Notes: generated by a model from the letters alone, not told the origin. 64,000 nucleotides of DNA from Trogon surrucura (GCA_020746105.1 CM036658.1:9656689-9720688); one strand, 5' to 3'. Shown: positions 1 to 12,263, counted from the first letter of the stretch. Translations and numbers: made by a program.

Positions 1-633
1 CCAAAACACACCTCCATACCAAAAGCTACCCACCTCTGAGGTATGACCACTCCTCACTGAGCTTGATATTTAATTTTTCTAGTCTATACCTTTAAACATG
101 AAATGAGGAAAACTTACACCAATCACAATAAAGACATGCATGACTAGAGTCACTCAAGCTCTACCAGGAAGGTAACAAATAATATAAAAATTACCCAAGA
201 GAGGGGGAACTTTGGGGAAGCTTCCACCATTGTCAGAGGAGATACCACCGTGGACCACCTCTGACTCCTGAGATCAATTGTCAGGCTGAGCCTCTCTTCC
301 TCGCCACAGGGATGCCTTTGGGTAAGGTCCAAACACTTGGCCTCACCAAGTGCTGTCCCAGGATACTTAGAAAGTCTTTACAGAGCAGCTCATAATCTAA
401 TAAAACTGTAACATTTACATGTGCTTTGCAGACAGTCACTATCACCAGCAAACAAAATGAATTTGTGTATCTGTTGCTTCAGTAAACTATATTTGATTCT
501 AATCTGGCCGTGTGAGTCCCTGTTGGCACTGGCACACTGAGTTTGGTCATGTGAGTATATTGCCACCCTCATGAAGGCTGCCCTTGTGCATGCAGAAGTG
601 CTGCCACATTGAAGGCACATTGGCATGTTGCGT
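1..633. other. Unassigned single-copy DNA
   Basis: No recognisable gene or transposon. Positions 150-360 are richer in GC than their surroundings and could be a decayed LTR fragment, but I found no TG...CA ends, TATA box or target duplication to support that. The last five bases (TGCGT, 629-633) are the left copy of the target duplication of the LTR that follows. Confidence 0.5.
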
Positions 634-775
634 TGTCGCGGGTTAGGGCTGGGCCGGCCACTAACACGGACAGACGCTCTCTAACCCCCTCTTCCCCCCT
701 CCAAACGGGAAGAGAAAAGGGAATGAGGCAGAGAGACTTACGGATAAGAGAAGAAAAAAAAAGAACTAGAACAGC

Positions 776-781
776 TTTAAT
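776..781 (-). promoter_or_regulatory. Poly(A) signal of the 634-1491 LTR
   Basis: The minus strand reads ATTAAA (TTCATTAAAGCTG). It lies downstream of the TATA box in the same orientation, as expected at the end of the R region. Confidence 0.55.
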
Positions 782-1128
782 GAAAGTAATAGGAATAATG
801 GTAAAAACATAAAAGTAAAGAACTATATACAACTATAGATAATAGCCCGATATCAAACCCGACTCCCTCCCCCGATAGAAATCACCACTGGTGCTGCAGA
901 GCAGGAGGCACTGGGGAAACCCCAGGCTCGGCTGCGGCGGGAGCTGGATACAGGGAGCTGGATTCGGGAACTCAGGATCCGGATCAAAATCAGGAGGTCA
1001 GATGGAGTCCTCTCTGGACACCGATCATTGCAGAAAAGAAAGGCGAAAAAGGCCGAAAAGGGCAAAAGGGCAAGAAAGGGCCGAACAAAAGGGGAAAAAA
1101 AGGGGCCGAAAACTCTCGTGATCACTCA

Positions 1129-1135
1129 ATTTATA
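1129..1135 (-). promoter_or_regulatory. TATA box of the 634-1491 LTR
   Basis: The minus strand reads TATAAAT inside CTGGTATAAATTGAG, about 360 bases into the LTR. Transcription would be expected to start roughly 25-30 bases downstream, near 1100-1105, just before the pyrimidine-rich tract. Confidence 0.6.
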
Positions 1136-1491
1136 CCAGATATGACGTATATGGGATGGAATACTCTCGTTGGTCACCTGTCCTGTCTATTACCCCCCGG
1201 AGGTGCCACCTTTTACTTCCTTGTGCCCCCCTCTTACTACCCAGCACCCCCAGCGTGGCACGCAAGAGCCAGTAATGGCCTTGGTCACTATAGGAATAAG
1301 TATCAGCAAGAGCCTTTCTACATACCAGTCCCAGGCAGTGACTGTAAACATCAGGTGTTATCACTGCCAGTAGCACACACTGTCTGCAAAAACATGCTGC
1401 TGACTTCAGAAAGTGCAGCCTTTTAGAAGACACTAAACTGGAAAGTAAAAATCACTAAACAGGACTGGGTTTTTTAGCTAAACCCAGGACA

Positions 1492-4466
1492 TGCGTTAAT
1501 AGTTTGTAATACTAACACTGAATTGGGCATCACTCAGAACCTAAGCCTAGCCGCCAACAGCCCCTCTGGTATCTGAGGACAAGCTGGAATGCAAGGGGGT
1601 TTAGCTTCTGCCAAACTGATTCACTCCTCTTTTTTTTGCAATAGAAATTGTTGCATCTTTTGCACAACAGAAATTGTTGCCTTTTTTGACACAGCAACCA
1701 CCAGCAAGTATTTTCTCAATTTTTTAGTGGGTGACAACTTTTCTTTCTGGATGTATGGTAAAATTCTTTTAACTATAAATGTCCCCCTTCTCCCATAAAG
1801 CTTCAATTAATTTTGAAATACCAATGTTTACTTAGTGTTGAAGACACACCAAATCACAAGTGCTTGACTTGGAAGTCCATTCTGTACTGTTGTGGTTTGT
1901 GTTTCTGAGCTGTAACCCCTGCTGGTCCTAGCTGTATGAACTTGAACAACACCAGTTTACAATCTTCTGAGAAGACCAAATGTAATAATAAATATTCACA
2001 GCGTGATGTTCTATGGCAAAAGTTTCAAAATTAATAGCAATTCAGATGCTGATTTTGATGTTTAAACAGACAGTTTTCTAAGAAGACAGAATTTGTGATA
2101 TTTATTGAGCCTCCTTCAGGGGCTGCTAGTTTGATAATCTGCAAAGGATCCATCCAGAATTATGAGTAGCCTTGAAAGACTTTGTTTTCCACATCATATC
2201 TTTTCTGGGCATCTTTGGATAGCAGATTAACAAAGCTGTTTCTCATAGAGGATAGAAAGAACTGACTGAATTTCAGAAGGAAACAGTATTTTGAATCAAA
2301 CTACATACAATTCTCTTATCTGAGCTGTAAGGTCCAGACCAAGGCAAAGGTAAATTTCCAGTGAACTCTTGGAATTAGAATGATCTTTTCAAAATTCATG
2401 TACCTGGAGAGCAAGATACTAACGAATACAATCTTTAAATTCAATATTTAGCATGTTTTGTAGAAAGTACAAGTTCAATTCTGCAGTGAGATGAATAGTT
2501 ACTACTTAAAAAATTAGTCCATTTTATTTGTTACTTACATCCAAAAAAAATTTTGCACTGCACTGACAATTGTAGTAGTGGATGGTTGTTGTCCAGTCTG
2601 TTTGTTTTTTTTTTTTTTTCTCCAGCAGCAAAATCCGCAATGCCAGGTACTGGACCCTCTATAACCTGTCCTGAATGAGGAGGTTCAGGGTTTTGGACAC
2701 TCTTCGTAACCATATTCAGCTGCCCATCAAAGCAGGGACAGCCTGTCTGCTGGCAGCTGTGCTTTTGCCAGGACACAGGACCCAGACATCTGTGTCCTGT
2801 TGTAATTCCTTCTGGAAAAAAAGGGCTTTATCCTGTTGTCCTTCTGCGCTTTCCTGCTTATTTCCAGTACTCAGGTGACAATAGAACAGCTGGATTCAGT
2901 TAAATCTGGACAGTGGCAGTGAGATCAGAAGCGGTGAAACCTGCTCTCTTCTGCTTGCCGGAGGGGTAGGACACATTTCCACCGTGCCTGTTCCCAGCAG
3001 TCTGCTGTGGGATGAGGTCTCCAAGAGAAGCCGTGAGCATCAAGGGTAGGTTGTTCTAACAAGTCTGATCTTTCTTTATTCATCCTCCCAGTTTTTGTCA
3101 GAGATCCTTTAACAGGAGTGAGAAATACTGTCTGGGGAGAAACACGTAAGCCGGGAGGTCAAAGTCATCACCATCACCAAGAATACAACAGCAATGAAGG
3201 AATCTTTGTGTGACTGAGATTCTGAAGCATAAAACACAGATCTTGAACCATGACACTTTCATGAATAAATGAAACAATTCACAATACAGTTCTCTGAAAA
3301 TTCAAAAACCCCACCACAAGTACACAAAACCAGACATAAATAACAATACATTGTAAAGAAAAAGTCCACTTACTAACCTTAATGAGCAAACCCTTAAAAG
3401 AAAGAATTCCAGGAAGCTCACAGGTTCAACTCACAACAAACCCACGACGATCAATCAGTCTTGTGTGTGAACACTTCATAGAAACAGAAATAAAACCCTA
3501 AAACACTAAATGAGCTTTCTGAAATCTGAGGTGAGCACGAGTACATAAAATCATTCAAAACCAGACTGCAGAAGGTTAGTGCAAGGGTCAAAAGTGTTAC
3601 ACAAATGGTCTCTCAAACTTCTTAATGCTGTAGGTTTGTGACACTTTTATACTGTACCGATATTCACTGTACTTTAGCTCAGAGTGGCAGACTACAGTAT
3701 CATCTAGGGACAAACATTACCTTTACTTGCATCTAAAATTCCGTGAAGCACTTGTATTTTTCTGTGGCTCAGTACTACTCCAAACATATTTAGGGAAAAA
3801 GGTTCTCTGTTTTAGTTTGACTGGTTTTCCTTCCTGGAAAACACGTAGTGTTTTATTCTACTAAGTTACACTTGTAAGAAAAAATTAAAAAGTTTTGCAT
3901 GCAAGGTGAAGGTAATGTGATTTATGTCAGTACTGTTAACTACTGCTTCTGGGAGAACAAATTGTCAGCTAATTAAAATGGCCAAGCCCTGAGCCGTGGG
4001 ATCTTTCTCCCTTGCTCTGCAGTCCAGGCATCTTCCCTAAGTGTCTCAGAAATCAAAAAATATTGCCCAGGTTGTGAGATTCAGTGCATCATGTTTCTAG
4101 CTATGCAATGAGAACAACTTTCCAAGGAAAAAATACTAGTTTATCAAAAAGATCATGTCACTGACCTCCACAGAGAAACTTTTAAGTTCAGGGACTCTTC
4201 CAATCCAATGAAGACAAGACAGGTGTTTTCAGATGAGTAGGGGGTGTTATAAAATACTTAGCAGTTTACAATCTACACTGAAAGTCCAGATACCTCACTG
4301 GAGGAATGTGCTATCTCCTCAATAGGAGACAAAAACCAACAATGGGACAATGAATGCAGCACATAATAGAAGGAGCAGTAGCTGCCATTGATAAATGTCC
4401 TAACAGGCTCTAGGATCCAACTTTTCTGTCGTCTGTGGATATTTGGGTTTAACTGTTTTCAGATAG
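1492..4466. other. Unassigned AT-rich single-copy DNA
   Basis: No coding potential or transposon recognised over about 3 kb. It holds a T15 run at 2605-2619 and a slightly more GC-rich patch at 2620-3060 without a convincing frame. Many short A/T-rich runs are present. Confidence 0.5.
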
Positions 4467-5411
4467 ATAATACACATATGTTCATCGATGACTTGGATGA
4501 GGGACTAGAGAGTACTATCAGCAAGTTTGCTGATGACACCAAGCTGGGAGGAGTGACTGACACACCAGAAGGCTGTGCTGCCATCCAGCGAGACCTGGAC
4601 AGGCTGGAGCGTTGGGCGGGGAAAAATTTAATGAAATATAACAAGGGTAAATGTAGGGTCTTGCATCTGGGTAGGAACAACCCCAGCTTCCAGTATAAGT
4701 TGGGGAATGACTTATTAGAGAGTAGTGTAGGGGAAAGGGACCTGGGAGTCTTGGTGGACAGCAGGATGACCATGAGCCAGCACTGTGCCCTTGTGGCCAG
4801 GAAGGCCAATGGCATCCTGGGGTGTATTAGAAGGGGGGTGGTTAGTAGGTCGAGAGAGGTTCTCCTTCCCCTCTACTCTGCCCTGGTGAGACCCCATCTG
4901 GAATACTGTGTCCAGTTCTGGGCCCCTCAGTTCAAGAAAGACAGGGAGCTGCTGGAGAGAGTCCAGCACAGGGCAACTAGGATGATTAAGGGAGTGGAGC
5001 ATCTCCCTTATGAGAAAAGACTGAAGGAGCTGGGGCTCTTTAGTTTGGAGAAGAGGAGGCTGAGGGGTGACCTCATTAATGTTTACAAATATCTAAAGGG
5101 TGAGTGTCACGAGGATGGAGCCAGGCTCTTCTCGGTGACAACCACTGATAGGACAAGGGGGAATGGGCTGAAACTGGAACATCAGAGGTTCCGCTTAAAC
5201 TCGAGAAGAAACTTCTTCTCAGTGAGGGTGACGGAGCCCTGGAACAGGCTGCCCAGAGAGGTTGTGGAGTCTCCTTCTCTGGAGACATTCAAGACCTGCC
5301 TGGACACGTTCCTGTGTGGCATAGTCTAGGCATTCCTGCTCTGGCAGGGGGATTGGACTTCATGATCTTTCGAGGTCCCTTCCAGTCCCTAACATTCTAT
5401 GATTCTATGAT
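4467..5411 (+). mobile_element. 5'-truncated CR1 LINE, young subfamily
   Basis: A 5'-truncated CR1 retrotransposon on the plus strand. It starts inside the reverse transcriptase, just before the FADD motif, and runs through the ORF2 stop at 5327-5329 and the short 3' UTR to the terminal ATTCTATG-type repeats at 5395-5411. No poly(A) tail is present, as usual for CR1. It is very similar along its length to the minus-strand copies at 9907-15240 and 40783-41130, including the phrase CTGGCAGGGGGATTGGACTT, so all three belong to one subfamily. Confidence 0.95.
4476..5329 (+). pseudogene. CR1 ORF2 C-terminal half (reverse transcriptase)
   Basis: About 284 uninterrupted codons of the CR1 ORF2 protein, ending at the natural C-terminus (...TFLCGIV, stop). 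It keeps the reverse-transcriptase motif C as FADDTKLGG, followed by the thumb and C-terminal region ([41 protein letters not shown]). The endonuclease and RT motifs A and B are missing because the insertion was 5'-truncated. The open frame continues upstream to 4388, but that part is host flank, not CR1. The lack of stops or frameshifts points to recent insertion. It cannot make a working enzyme. Confidence 0.9.
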
Positions 5412-8400
5412 ATGTCCATTTTCAGACCACAGACCTCTTTCAACACAGCATCAAGGTAGCACGGCACTTTTCCTCTTCCCTAGGTGCCCTTTCATTTGAA
5501 TGACAGCTGAAGATCATGAATATTTGAACTGTTCTGAGTGAATTGCCTTTTAAACCGTCTGTCAACAGTAAATATTTACTTTACATATCATGCACTCCAG
5601 CACTTCTGTCGGTTACTCTGCTTCCCACCGGTTTGTATAAGCCTGCAAAAGGTGATTTCTGCAAGCTAAACATGCTGGCAGTGCAACACGGATTAAAATA
5701 ATTTTGTATGGAAATTTAAATCACTGCAGTGAAACGGGCTGATAGGAAACCATGCTTGAGCAGTCATCCCTGTAATTCACCAAGCAATCATTCAACACCA
5801 CAAAATTGTGGTAGATATGCCCAAATTCTGACTACATTTTGAAAATAATTATAGAAAAAACTTATTGTGTTATGTTATGAAATGCAAATCTTTATTAAAA
5901 AAATTCCACAAAATGCTACATAATCATAGTAACACACTGCTTCTCAATTCATTCTAGTTTCAGTGACTGCAGAGAAAAACAGGGAATGAAGGATCACGTG
6001 TTGTGTTAAAATTTTCCATAGCAGATGAGCTTACATCCGGTTTTGAGAAGGACATTTTCCTTGCCAAATATGCCACATTTGTGTGTGTTTGGGGTTTTTT
6101 TTCAGTTGCTTTGTTCATTTCTCTTGTTCTTGTTGATGTTTTCTATACAAGTGGAACAATATCTAAAGTCTGCAAGAAATACTAAGGAGCAAAGGAAATT
6201 AATTCAAATCTTCAACAGTAACAACATATTTGGTACAAACAAATACTAATGAGAATCTTCAAACTGACTTACTTGGAAAAAAGAACTTAGCCTCCATATT
6301 CCAAATAAAGTTCATGTAAGATCTTTGGATCATGTCAGATGTTAAGACAAATGATATTAAGCACATTTTGTTTCAGATTTTTTTCTTTGTTTTATAATTC
6401 CCGATTGGCTCATATTTGCAAACAGAACAGTTAAAGATCAGGGGTTATTAGGCTTTTGTAGAGTTAGCGTTTATGTTAACATTCACCCTGAATTCGAACT
6501 ATGCAATTAAACTTCTTGCAAGTTGGTTCAAATAAAAAAGAACACAAGAAGAAATTTACGACAGAAGAACAGGTGAAGATGAGAAGTTAACTGACAAAGA
6601 TTATTTTCTACGAGACAAACGTCACATATTATTTACCCTCAAATATATTTTATTTGTACTTGAGAATGAAAAGAAAGTTTTGTTCCTCTTCATTGTGATC
6701 TGCAAGATAGAAAACTACAAAATTCCTTTTCATTCTGAAACCACTTTACCAGTCTATTTTTTTATCTTAACTTTTTCAAACATTAAAGATTTAGATACAC
6801 CTAAATAATATGTTTTCTGAGTCTTGGGAAGTCTTGAGTGCAGAGGATGTACTGGAAGCATTTTTAGGTTGTTGTGCTGTATAAGAGCAATGACAATTAA
6901 AAAAAAAAAAAAAAATGTTTTCTTTGAGATTAATTCATTTAACTTTTCCTTGTGTTTTAATGCAGAAGAGCTCCACCAAAATAATGACATCATTTAGGAT
7001 ACCAAATCCTTTTGCTTCTATTGTGTTTTGAACACACTATGAAGCTTGAAAGTGATACAGCACTAGTACCACATCAGATAACAACTTACGGATCAGGTCT
7101 TTAAAATGCACAGTAATGTATAAAGTGCAAGCAATATACATGAAAGCAAATGAATGAAAAAAAAATGGAACACTGTGTAACAAGAGACTGACTCAAGTGA
7201 AAACCGTTAGAGAAAACACAAATGCAGCTTTAGGAAAAAATTTTTAAATGAAATTTAGAGAAAAAAAATCTTAATTTGTCCTTTCATCAATATTTTCTTA
7301 AAAATAAAAAAAAAAGAGTGGGAATTAGTTAGTAAGTTTAACAGGACTGATAAGAAAGGGGTAAGAGGGAGATCTTAAATTTTTTATGTTGTTTACCATA
7401 CAGAAAGGTAGCACTTGCAGGTAAGAGGCAAGGATATTAAGAAAAGACAAGAAGAAGATTAAAATCACAGAACTAAACTTTTAGGCTAGAAATCCACTGC
7501 TGGCAGGTGTAAATCCAAGAATGCTACAAATCATGGAGAAGCAGAAGGAGGCTTTGTCACCTTATTATGTCCCCCAGGTGCTGAATTTACACCAGGAAAC
7601 ACCCGCCAGGAGAAAATATTGTTTCTCGTCCCGGTATTGATTTTACACATAAAACCAGCCCCAGAGCTGGCAGGGAGTCAGAAAACAGACTAACTTTCTC
7701 TAATGAGGGAAAAACACAATCTGTGTTATCATTCACTACAAATTGCTTTTGCCTTTTTTGAGTTTGACTTTCCAACTCTTTGTACTGATTTTACAACACG
7801 GATTTTAACTGGTTGCTTACACTGATGTGCATGAGAGGGGCCTTTGAGATATGACAGATTAAGAGATTTCAGCAGCTGGCAAAGTACTTCACACGTTACT
7901 TTCTCGAAAGAAACAAGCAGAACATAAAAAGCAGCAAAACAGAACAAAGTATCTGTAGCCAGACGGAAGCAAAGAGAACAGAGAATTCTGATTTCAATTT
8001 ATATTCTAAGAAAAAAACTGTATAGCAAAGACTTAGAAGGACCATAAATCAGCTACATTTCCTGCTTTCCGGAATCTATGGCTTCATCACTGAGAAAAAC
8101 AAGGCAGGCTTTGTGTCCTAGATACCAGCATCTGACCCCATAATCTCCAGGTGATGGCCTGGGCTCACAATGCTTGTTGCAAAGCCGGCGCTGCAGAGGA
8201 TGTGCCACACAGGTCTCCTGCTGGCGTCCGTCGGGAGAGCTTGGTTCAGTTCCTGACCGGCCCACGGTGTTTCTGTTTGACAGTTTCTGCAACACTTGGG
8301 TCAAGGTTAATCCTCCGTCCCTCAAACATTTCGCTGTGGCTCTTGAAATAACGCTCTTGTTGCTGGCCCCTGGCTCCTTCTGCAGAGAAGGAGCAGAGAG

Positions 8401-8479
8401 AGGCACTCCTCAAAGATGATACTGGCCTGAGTCACCTGCAGAAACACCTCAGTGACTTCCACCACGTCAGGCAGATGAA
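5412..8479. other. Unassigned AT-rich single-copy DNA
   Basis: No gene or transposon recognised. An A17 run lies at 6899-6915 and GGGG followed by T8 at 6091-6102. The last 430 bases (about 8050-8479) rise in GC and carry open frames on both strands, none with a recognisable domain. Confidence 0.5.
6899..6915. repeat. Poly(A) run, A17
   Basis: Seventeen consecutive A residues. No SINE or retropseudogene body is recognisable upstream on either strand. Confidence 0.9.
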
Positions 8480-8605
8480 TCATAGAATCATAGAATGTCA
8501 GGGATTGGAAGGAACCTCAAAAGATCATCAAGTCCAATCCCCCTGCCAGAGCAGGAATGCCTACATTATGCTACATAGGAATGTGTCCAGGCAGGTCTTG
8601 AATGA
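8480..8605 (-). mobile_element. CR1 3'-tail fragment
   Basis: A severely 5'-truncated CR1. On the plus strand it opens with the CATAGAAT terminal repeats (AATCATAGAATCATAGAAT) and continues GTCAGGGATTGGAAGGAACC, then CCAATCCCCCTGCCAGAGCA and ACGTGTCCAGG-like sequence up to GGTCTTGAATG, where homology stops. It belongs to the same young subfamily as 9907-15240 and includes only the 3' UTR and the last few codons of ORF2. Confidence 0.92.
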
Positions 8606-9593
8606 AACGCTGCCACAGCTTCCCAGCCAGCTCGCGTTGACAACTCACACTTCTCTGAGGTCCGACGGCTCGACTGAGTGAGTAGAATTACACAGCGTGA
8701 ATGAAATTATCCTTCCCCCGTCTTATTTTCCCATCAGTATCAGGAGAAAAAGCTATAAAGGGACAAAAGATTAAATTCAGAGTGGGCAATAAATTTCCTT
8801 CCATCTTACAATATCACCTTCCTATAATTAACAACTACTAATGAATCCATTCTTATCTGAGTTTGTGTATCCAATCGTCAGCACAAGCTCAGCTTCCTTA
8901 TGCACTATCATAGCTTAACTTATGGATTTTGTCACTATTTTAAATTAATTTTGATTTCTTTTTATTTCAAGTATTGTTTTTATAATAAGAGCACAAGACA
9001 TCCCTACGCCTCTTGGGGAATAAGAGCTGTTGCTTTAAAAGCTGTAGGAGAGTAAATTAAAATGTTTATTTAGAAAAAGAAAGTTTCTCTTAAAATAAAA
9101 TCGGGCAATATATGCAAATTTCATGTAGTATTTTGCAGTTAGTTCCAGTAGTTTTCTAGATGGCATGCAGCTACACTTAACTAAAAAATATAACCAATTA
9201 TTTTTACATCAAAGATGAAATGCAGTCTCTGCCTTGCAATCAGCAGTTGGAGGAAATGTATTTGATTTAAAAAAAAAAAAAAAAAAGAAAGAAACCTTCA
9301 AGTATATTCTTCTCTTTTGGCTTCAGGTATCAACACCTTAATTCTTTTTTAAGACCACATAGTAGATTTGGTTGCCAGGTCACGATTTAATTTGTTCCTT
9401 GGCTGGAGCCAGATCATTCAAGCTTTCATTAAAACATCAAAGAATAAAATGTTAAACTTCCACTTAAAACCTCATGGGAGACTAAGAAGTGCAACTTTAT
9501 TAACAAAGTACAGAAGTATAAAGCAAAGAGTGTGAATCTCTTTTTTTTTTTTTTATGGATGATCTAAAATGTAATCAACTTTTTGTCTACAAC
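8606..9593. other. Unassigned AT-rich single-copy DNA
   Basis: Nothing recognised except homopolymers: A18 at 9269-9286 and a T-rich run near 9541-9554. Confidence 0.5.
9269..9286. repeat. Poly(A) run, A18
   Basis: Eighteen A residues followed by GAAAGAAA. It is a simple repeat with no mobile-element body attached. Confidence 0.9.
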
Positions 9594-9906
9594 AGGATCA
9601 CAGAATTGACTAGATTAGATTGAGTCCAACAATTAACCTAACACTGACAAGTCCTCAACTAAACCATATTCCTAAGCACTGTGTCTACATGACTCTTAAA
9701 TACCCCCAGGGATAAGGATTCCACCACTGCCCTGGGCAACCTGTTCTGACATCTAATAACTCTTTCAGTAAGGAAATTCTTCCTAATATCCAACTTAAAC
9801 TTCCCTTGGTGCAGTTTGAGGCCATTTCCTCTTGTGCTGTCACTTGTTACTTGGTCGAATCGACTGATCCTATGTCTCTACAATCTACTTCGAGGTAGTT
9901 GTAGAG
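9594..9906 (-). mobile_element. Older CR1 3'-end fragment
   Basis: A degraded CR1 of a different subfamily from its neighbour, minus strand. Diagnostic plus-strand phrases are CCAGGGATAAGGATTCCACC, GGGCAACCTGTTC, AATTCTTCCTAATATCCAAC and CTTCCCTTGGTGCAGTTTGA, which encode the ORF2 C-terminus in reverse. The terminal repeat is decayed (GATCACAGAATTGACTAGATT). It stops exactly where the younger CR1 begins at 9907. I could not find its continuation beyond 15240, so it may simply have been 5'-truncated here. Confidence 0.8.
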
Positions 9907-9989
9907 AATCACAGAATCACAGAATGTTAGGGACTGGAAGGGACCTCGAAAGATCATGAAGTCCAATCCCCCTGCCAGAGCAGGAATGC

Positions 9990-10530
9990 CTAGATTATGC
10001 TACATAGGAACGTGTCCAGGCAGGTCTTGAATGTCTCCAGAGAAGGAGACTCCACAACCTCCCTGGGCAGCCTGTTCCAGTGTTCCGTCACCCTCACTGA
10101 GAAGAAGTTTCTTCTCGAGTTTAAGCGGAACCTCTGATGTTCCAGTTTCAGCCCATTACCCCTTGTCCTATCAGTGGTTGTCACCGAGAAGAGCCTGGCT
10201 CCATCCTCGTGACACTCACCCTTGATATATTTGTAAACATTAATGAGGTCCCCCCTCAGTCTCCTCTTCTCCAAACTAAAGAGCCCCAGCTCCCTCAGCC
10301 TTTCCTCATCAGGGAGATGCTCCACTCCCTTCATCATCCTAGTTGCCCTGTGCTGGACTCTCTCCAGCAGTTCCCTGTCTTTCTTGAACTGAGGGGCCCA
10401 GAACTGGACACAATATTCCAGATGGGGTCTCACCAGGGCAGAGTAGAGGGGAAGCAGAACCTTTCTCGACCTACTAACCACCCCCCTTCTAATACACCCC
10501 AGGATGCCATTGGCCTTCCTGGCCACAAGG
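9990..10530 (-). pseudogene. CR1 ORF2 C-terminal part, downstream of the LTR
   Basis: About 178 open codons that complete the reverse-transcriptase protein begun at 12254. It opens [10 protein letters not shown] directly at the LTR boundary and ends ...LDTFLCSII with its stop at 9990-9992. The upstream part ends in SQHCALV at 11357, so removing the 826-base LTR and one copy of CAAGG joins the two in frame. The sequence is very close to the plus-strand copy at 4476-5329. Confidence 0.92.
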
Positions 10531-11356
10531 TGTCTTGAACCGCTTATACCTGCTAGATGTTAGGGTCAAGGTGATTCGTTTCGATCGCAAAGGTGAAATT
10601 AAGACACAAACGGTGTCAGATGTCACAAAAGTAAACCCCTGTATTGACTAACAACCACTGGAGAGCAATAGGAAAGAAAGATAAGGAAAAGTAAAAGCGA
10701 AGCAGTAAAACTTTTAGAAGAGCAAGAAGTATAGCTACCACCACAGATCCAGCGACGTCTCGCAGGTCCGCCTGTTTCTATTCGGTGGGGAAGATCTCCA
10801 AAGAACAGCTGTTCACGGTGGCATTTTATAGTGTTCCAAGAGCCGCTTTGCTTATCCTCCGCCTGTTCAGCGCATGCGCGTGAGGGTCGTCAGGAGCGAT
10901 CTTCACCCCCCCCAGCGTCGCCTCTGTCAGTGGGGCAGGCAGAGGTGTCCGGAGGGCCCGTTTTTTGCAGACGTAGGATGACTTGACGGTTTGTGTACCT
11001 TCGCGCTTCTACACCGTTGGGCTTTCGCGCTTGCAGGGCAGCTGCCTTATCTGCAGTTACATCGGTGAGCTCACACACCGGTGTTGCAAGACAACAGCTG
11101 TATCAGCGGTTGAGGCGGGCCCAGAAGTTGTTGTTCAGAATAACAGGGCTTATCAGGGCTGAGTTCTGAAGTTGTTGTTTTAGAACTTATCAGAGATTCA
11201 AACTTGTAACAGCAGCCTTGTCATTTAGGTTTTAACACAGTCTCTTCTTCAAAGAGTCTTTTAGTAAGGATGAAACAAATATATCTTCATGGGGCATTTT
11301 AGCAAGTTTTAACACCAGCAAGGTTGAGGCAAAAGTTCTTAAAACAGTCTCTTACA
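10531..11356 (-). mobile_element. Solo LTR inserted in CR1, copy 1 of a family
   Basis: An 826-base TG...CA element (TGTCTTGAA...CTCTTACA on the plus strand) interrupting the CR1 reverse-transcriptase gene. It is flanked by a perfect 5-base target duplication, CAAGG, at 10526-10530 and 11357-11361; the uninterrupted CR1 at 4788-4800 has this sequence once. On the minus strand a TATA box (TATAAAA, 10830-10824) is preceded by a CpG-rich stretch with GCGCATGCGC, so the LTR has the same orientation as its CR1 host. No retroviral genes remain. The 5-base duplication suggests ERVL-type. A second copy lies at 31354-32247. Confidence 0.92.
10824..10830 (-). promoter_or_regulatory. TATA box of LTR copy 1
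   Basis: The minus strand reads ACACTATAAAATGCC, and the same motif is conserved at 31653-31647 in copy 2. The CpG-rich sequence around 10870-10930 lies just upstream in the transcriptional sense. Confidence 0.6.
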
Positions 11357-12254
11357 CAAGGGCACAGTGCTGGCTCATAGTCATCCTGCTGTCCACCAAG
11401 ACTCCCAGGTCCCTTTCCCCTACACTGCTCTCTAAGAAGTCATTCCCCAACCTATACTGGAACCTGGGGTTGTTCCTACGCAGATGTAAGACTCTACACT
11501 TACCCTTGTTACATTTCATTAAATTTTTCCCCGCCCAACGCTCCAGCCTGTCCAGGTCTCGCTGGATGGCAGCACAGCCTTCTGGTGTGTCAGTCACTCC
11601 TCCCAGCTTGGTGTCATCAGCAAACTTGCTGATAGTACTCTCTAGTCCCTCATCCAAGTCATTGATGAATATATTGAATAATACTGGTCCCAGTACCGAC
11701 CCTTGAGGGACTCCACTGGATACAGGCCTCCAACCAGACTCCGCCCCATTGACCACGACTCTTTGGTTTCTTTCCCTTAGCCAGTTCACAGTCCACCTTA
11801 CTACCTGAGAGTCTAGACCACACTTCCTCAGTTTAGCAGCAAGGATGCTGTGGGAGACTGTGTCAAATGCTTTACTGAAGTCAAGGTAGACCACATCCAC
11901 CGCTCTGCCATCATCTATCCACCTTGTTATATCCTCATAAAAGGCTATGAGGTTCGTCAAGCACGACTTCCCCTTGGTGAAGCCATGTTGACTGTCTCTA
12001 ATGACCCTCTTATCCTTGATATGCCTTGAGATGGCACCAAGGATAAGTCTTTCCATCACTTTCCCAGGGATGGAGGTGAGGCTGTCCAGTCTATAGCTTC
12101 CCGGGTCCTCCTTCTTGCCCTTTTTGAAGACTGGAGTGACATTTGCTTCCCTCCAGTCCCCAGGCACCTCTCCCGTCTCCCAAGACTTGGCAAAGATGAT
12201 GGAGAGTGGTCTAGCAATGACATCAGCCAGCTCCCTCAGCACCTGTGGATGCAT
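11357..12254 (-). pseudogene. CR1 ORF2 reverse-transcriptase core
   Basis: About 300 open codons covering the RT palm of CR1. Motif A is YLDFSKAFD (residues about 123-131), motif B is [14 protein letters not shown] (about 181-194) and motif C is FADD (211-214), so all catalytic aspartates are intact. The frame is closed upstream by a TGA at 12263-12261, two codons before the first residue here and within the KSMG-x-DGMHP region of the family. Downstream it runs into the LTR. The enzyme would copy CR1 RNA at the nicked target; this copy cannot because it is split. Confidence 0.93.
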
Positions 12255-12263
12255 CCAATCTCA

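Larger units (their letters stand above)
634..1491 (-). mobile_element. Solo LTR of an endogenous retrovirus (ERVL-like)
   Basis: An 858-base element that reads TG...CA on either strand and is flanked by a perfect 5-base duplication, TGCGT, at 629-633 and 1492-1496. On the minus strand it begins TGTCCTGGGTTTAGC and carries a TATA box (TATAAAT, 1135-1129). A pyrimidine-rich tract at about 1112-1030 follows, and an ATTAAA poly(A) signal lies at 781-776. That order of promoter then poly(A) signal fixes the orientation as minus. No gag, pol or env sequence lies on either side, so it is a solo LTR left by LTR-LTR recombination. A 5-base duplication is usual for class III (ERVL-type) integrases; 6 bases would be expected for class II. 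The class is therefore inferred from the duplication length only. Confidence 0.85.

Noticed and set aside
1028..1426. 132-codon plus-strand frame with a Lys/Arg-rich start
   Set aside because: It is antisense to the solo LTR. The basic start is the translation of its purine-rich tract.
4388..4475. Upstream extension of the CR1 RT frame at 4476-5329
   Set aside because: The first about 29 codons have no match to CR1 and precede the truncation point; the open frame is accidental.
11470..11706. Plus-strand open frame of 78 codons opposite the CR1 reverse transcriptase
   Set aside because: It is the antisense shadow of CR1 ORF2. Similar shadows occur over every CR1 copy (for example 10137-10538, 22986-23441 and 30831-31292).
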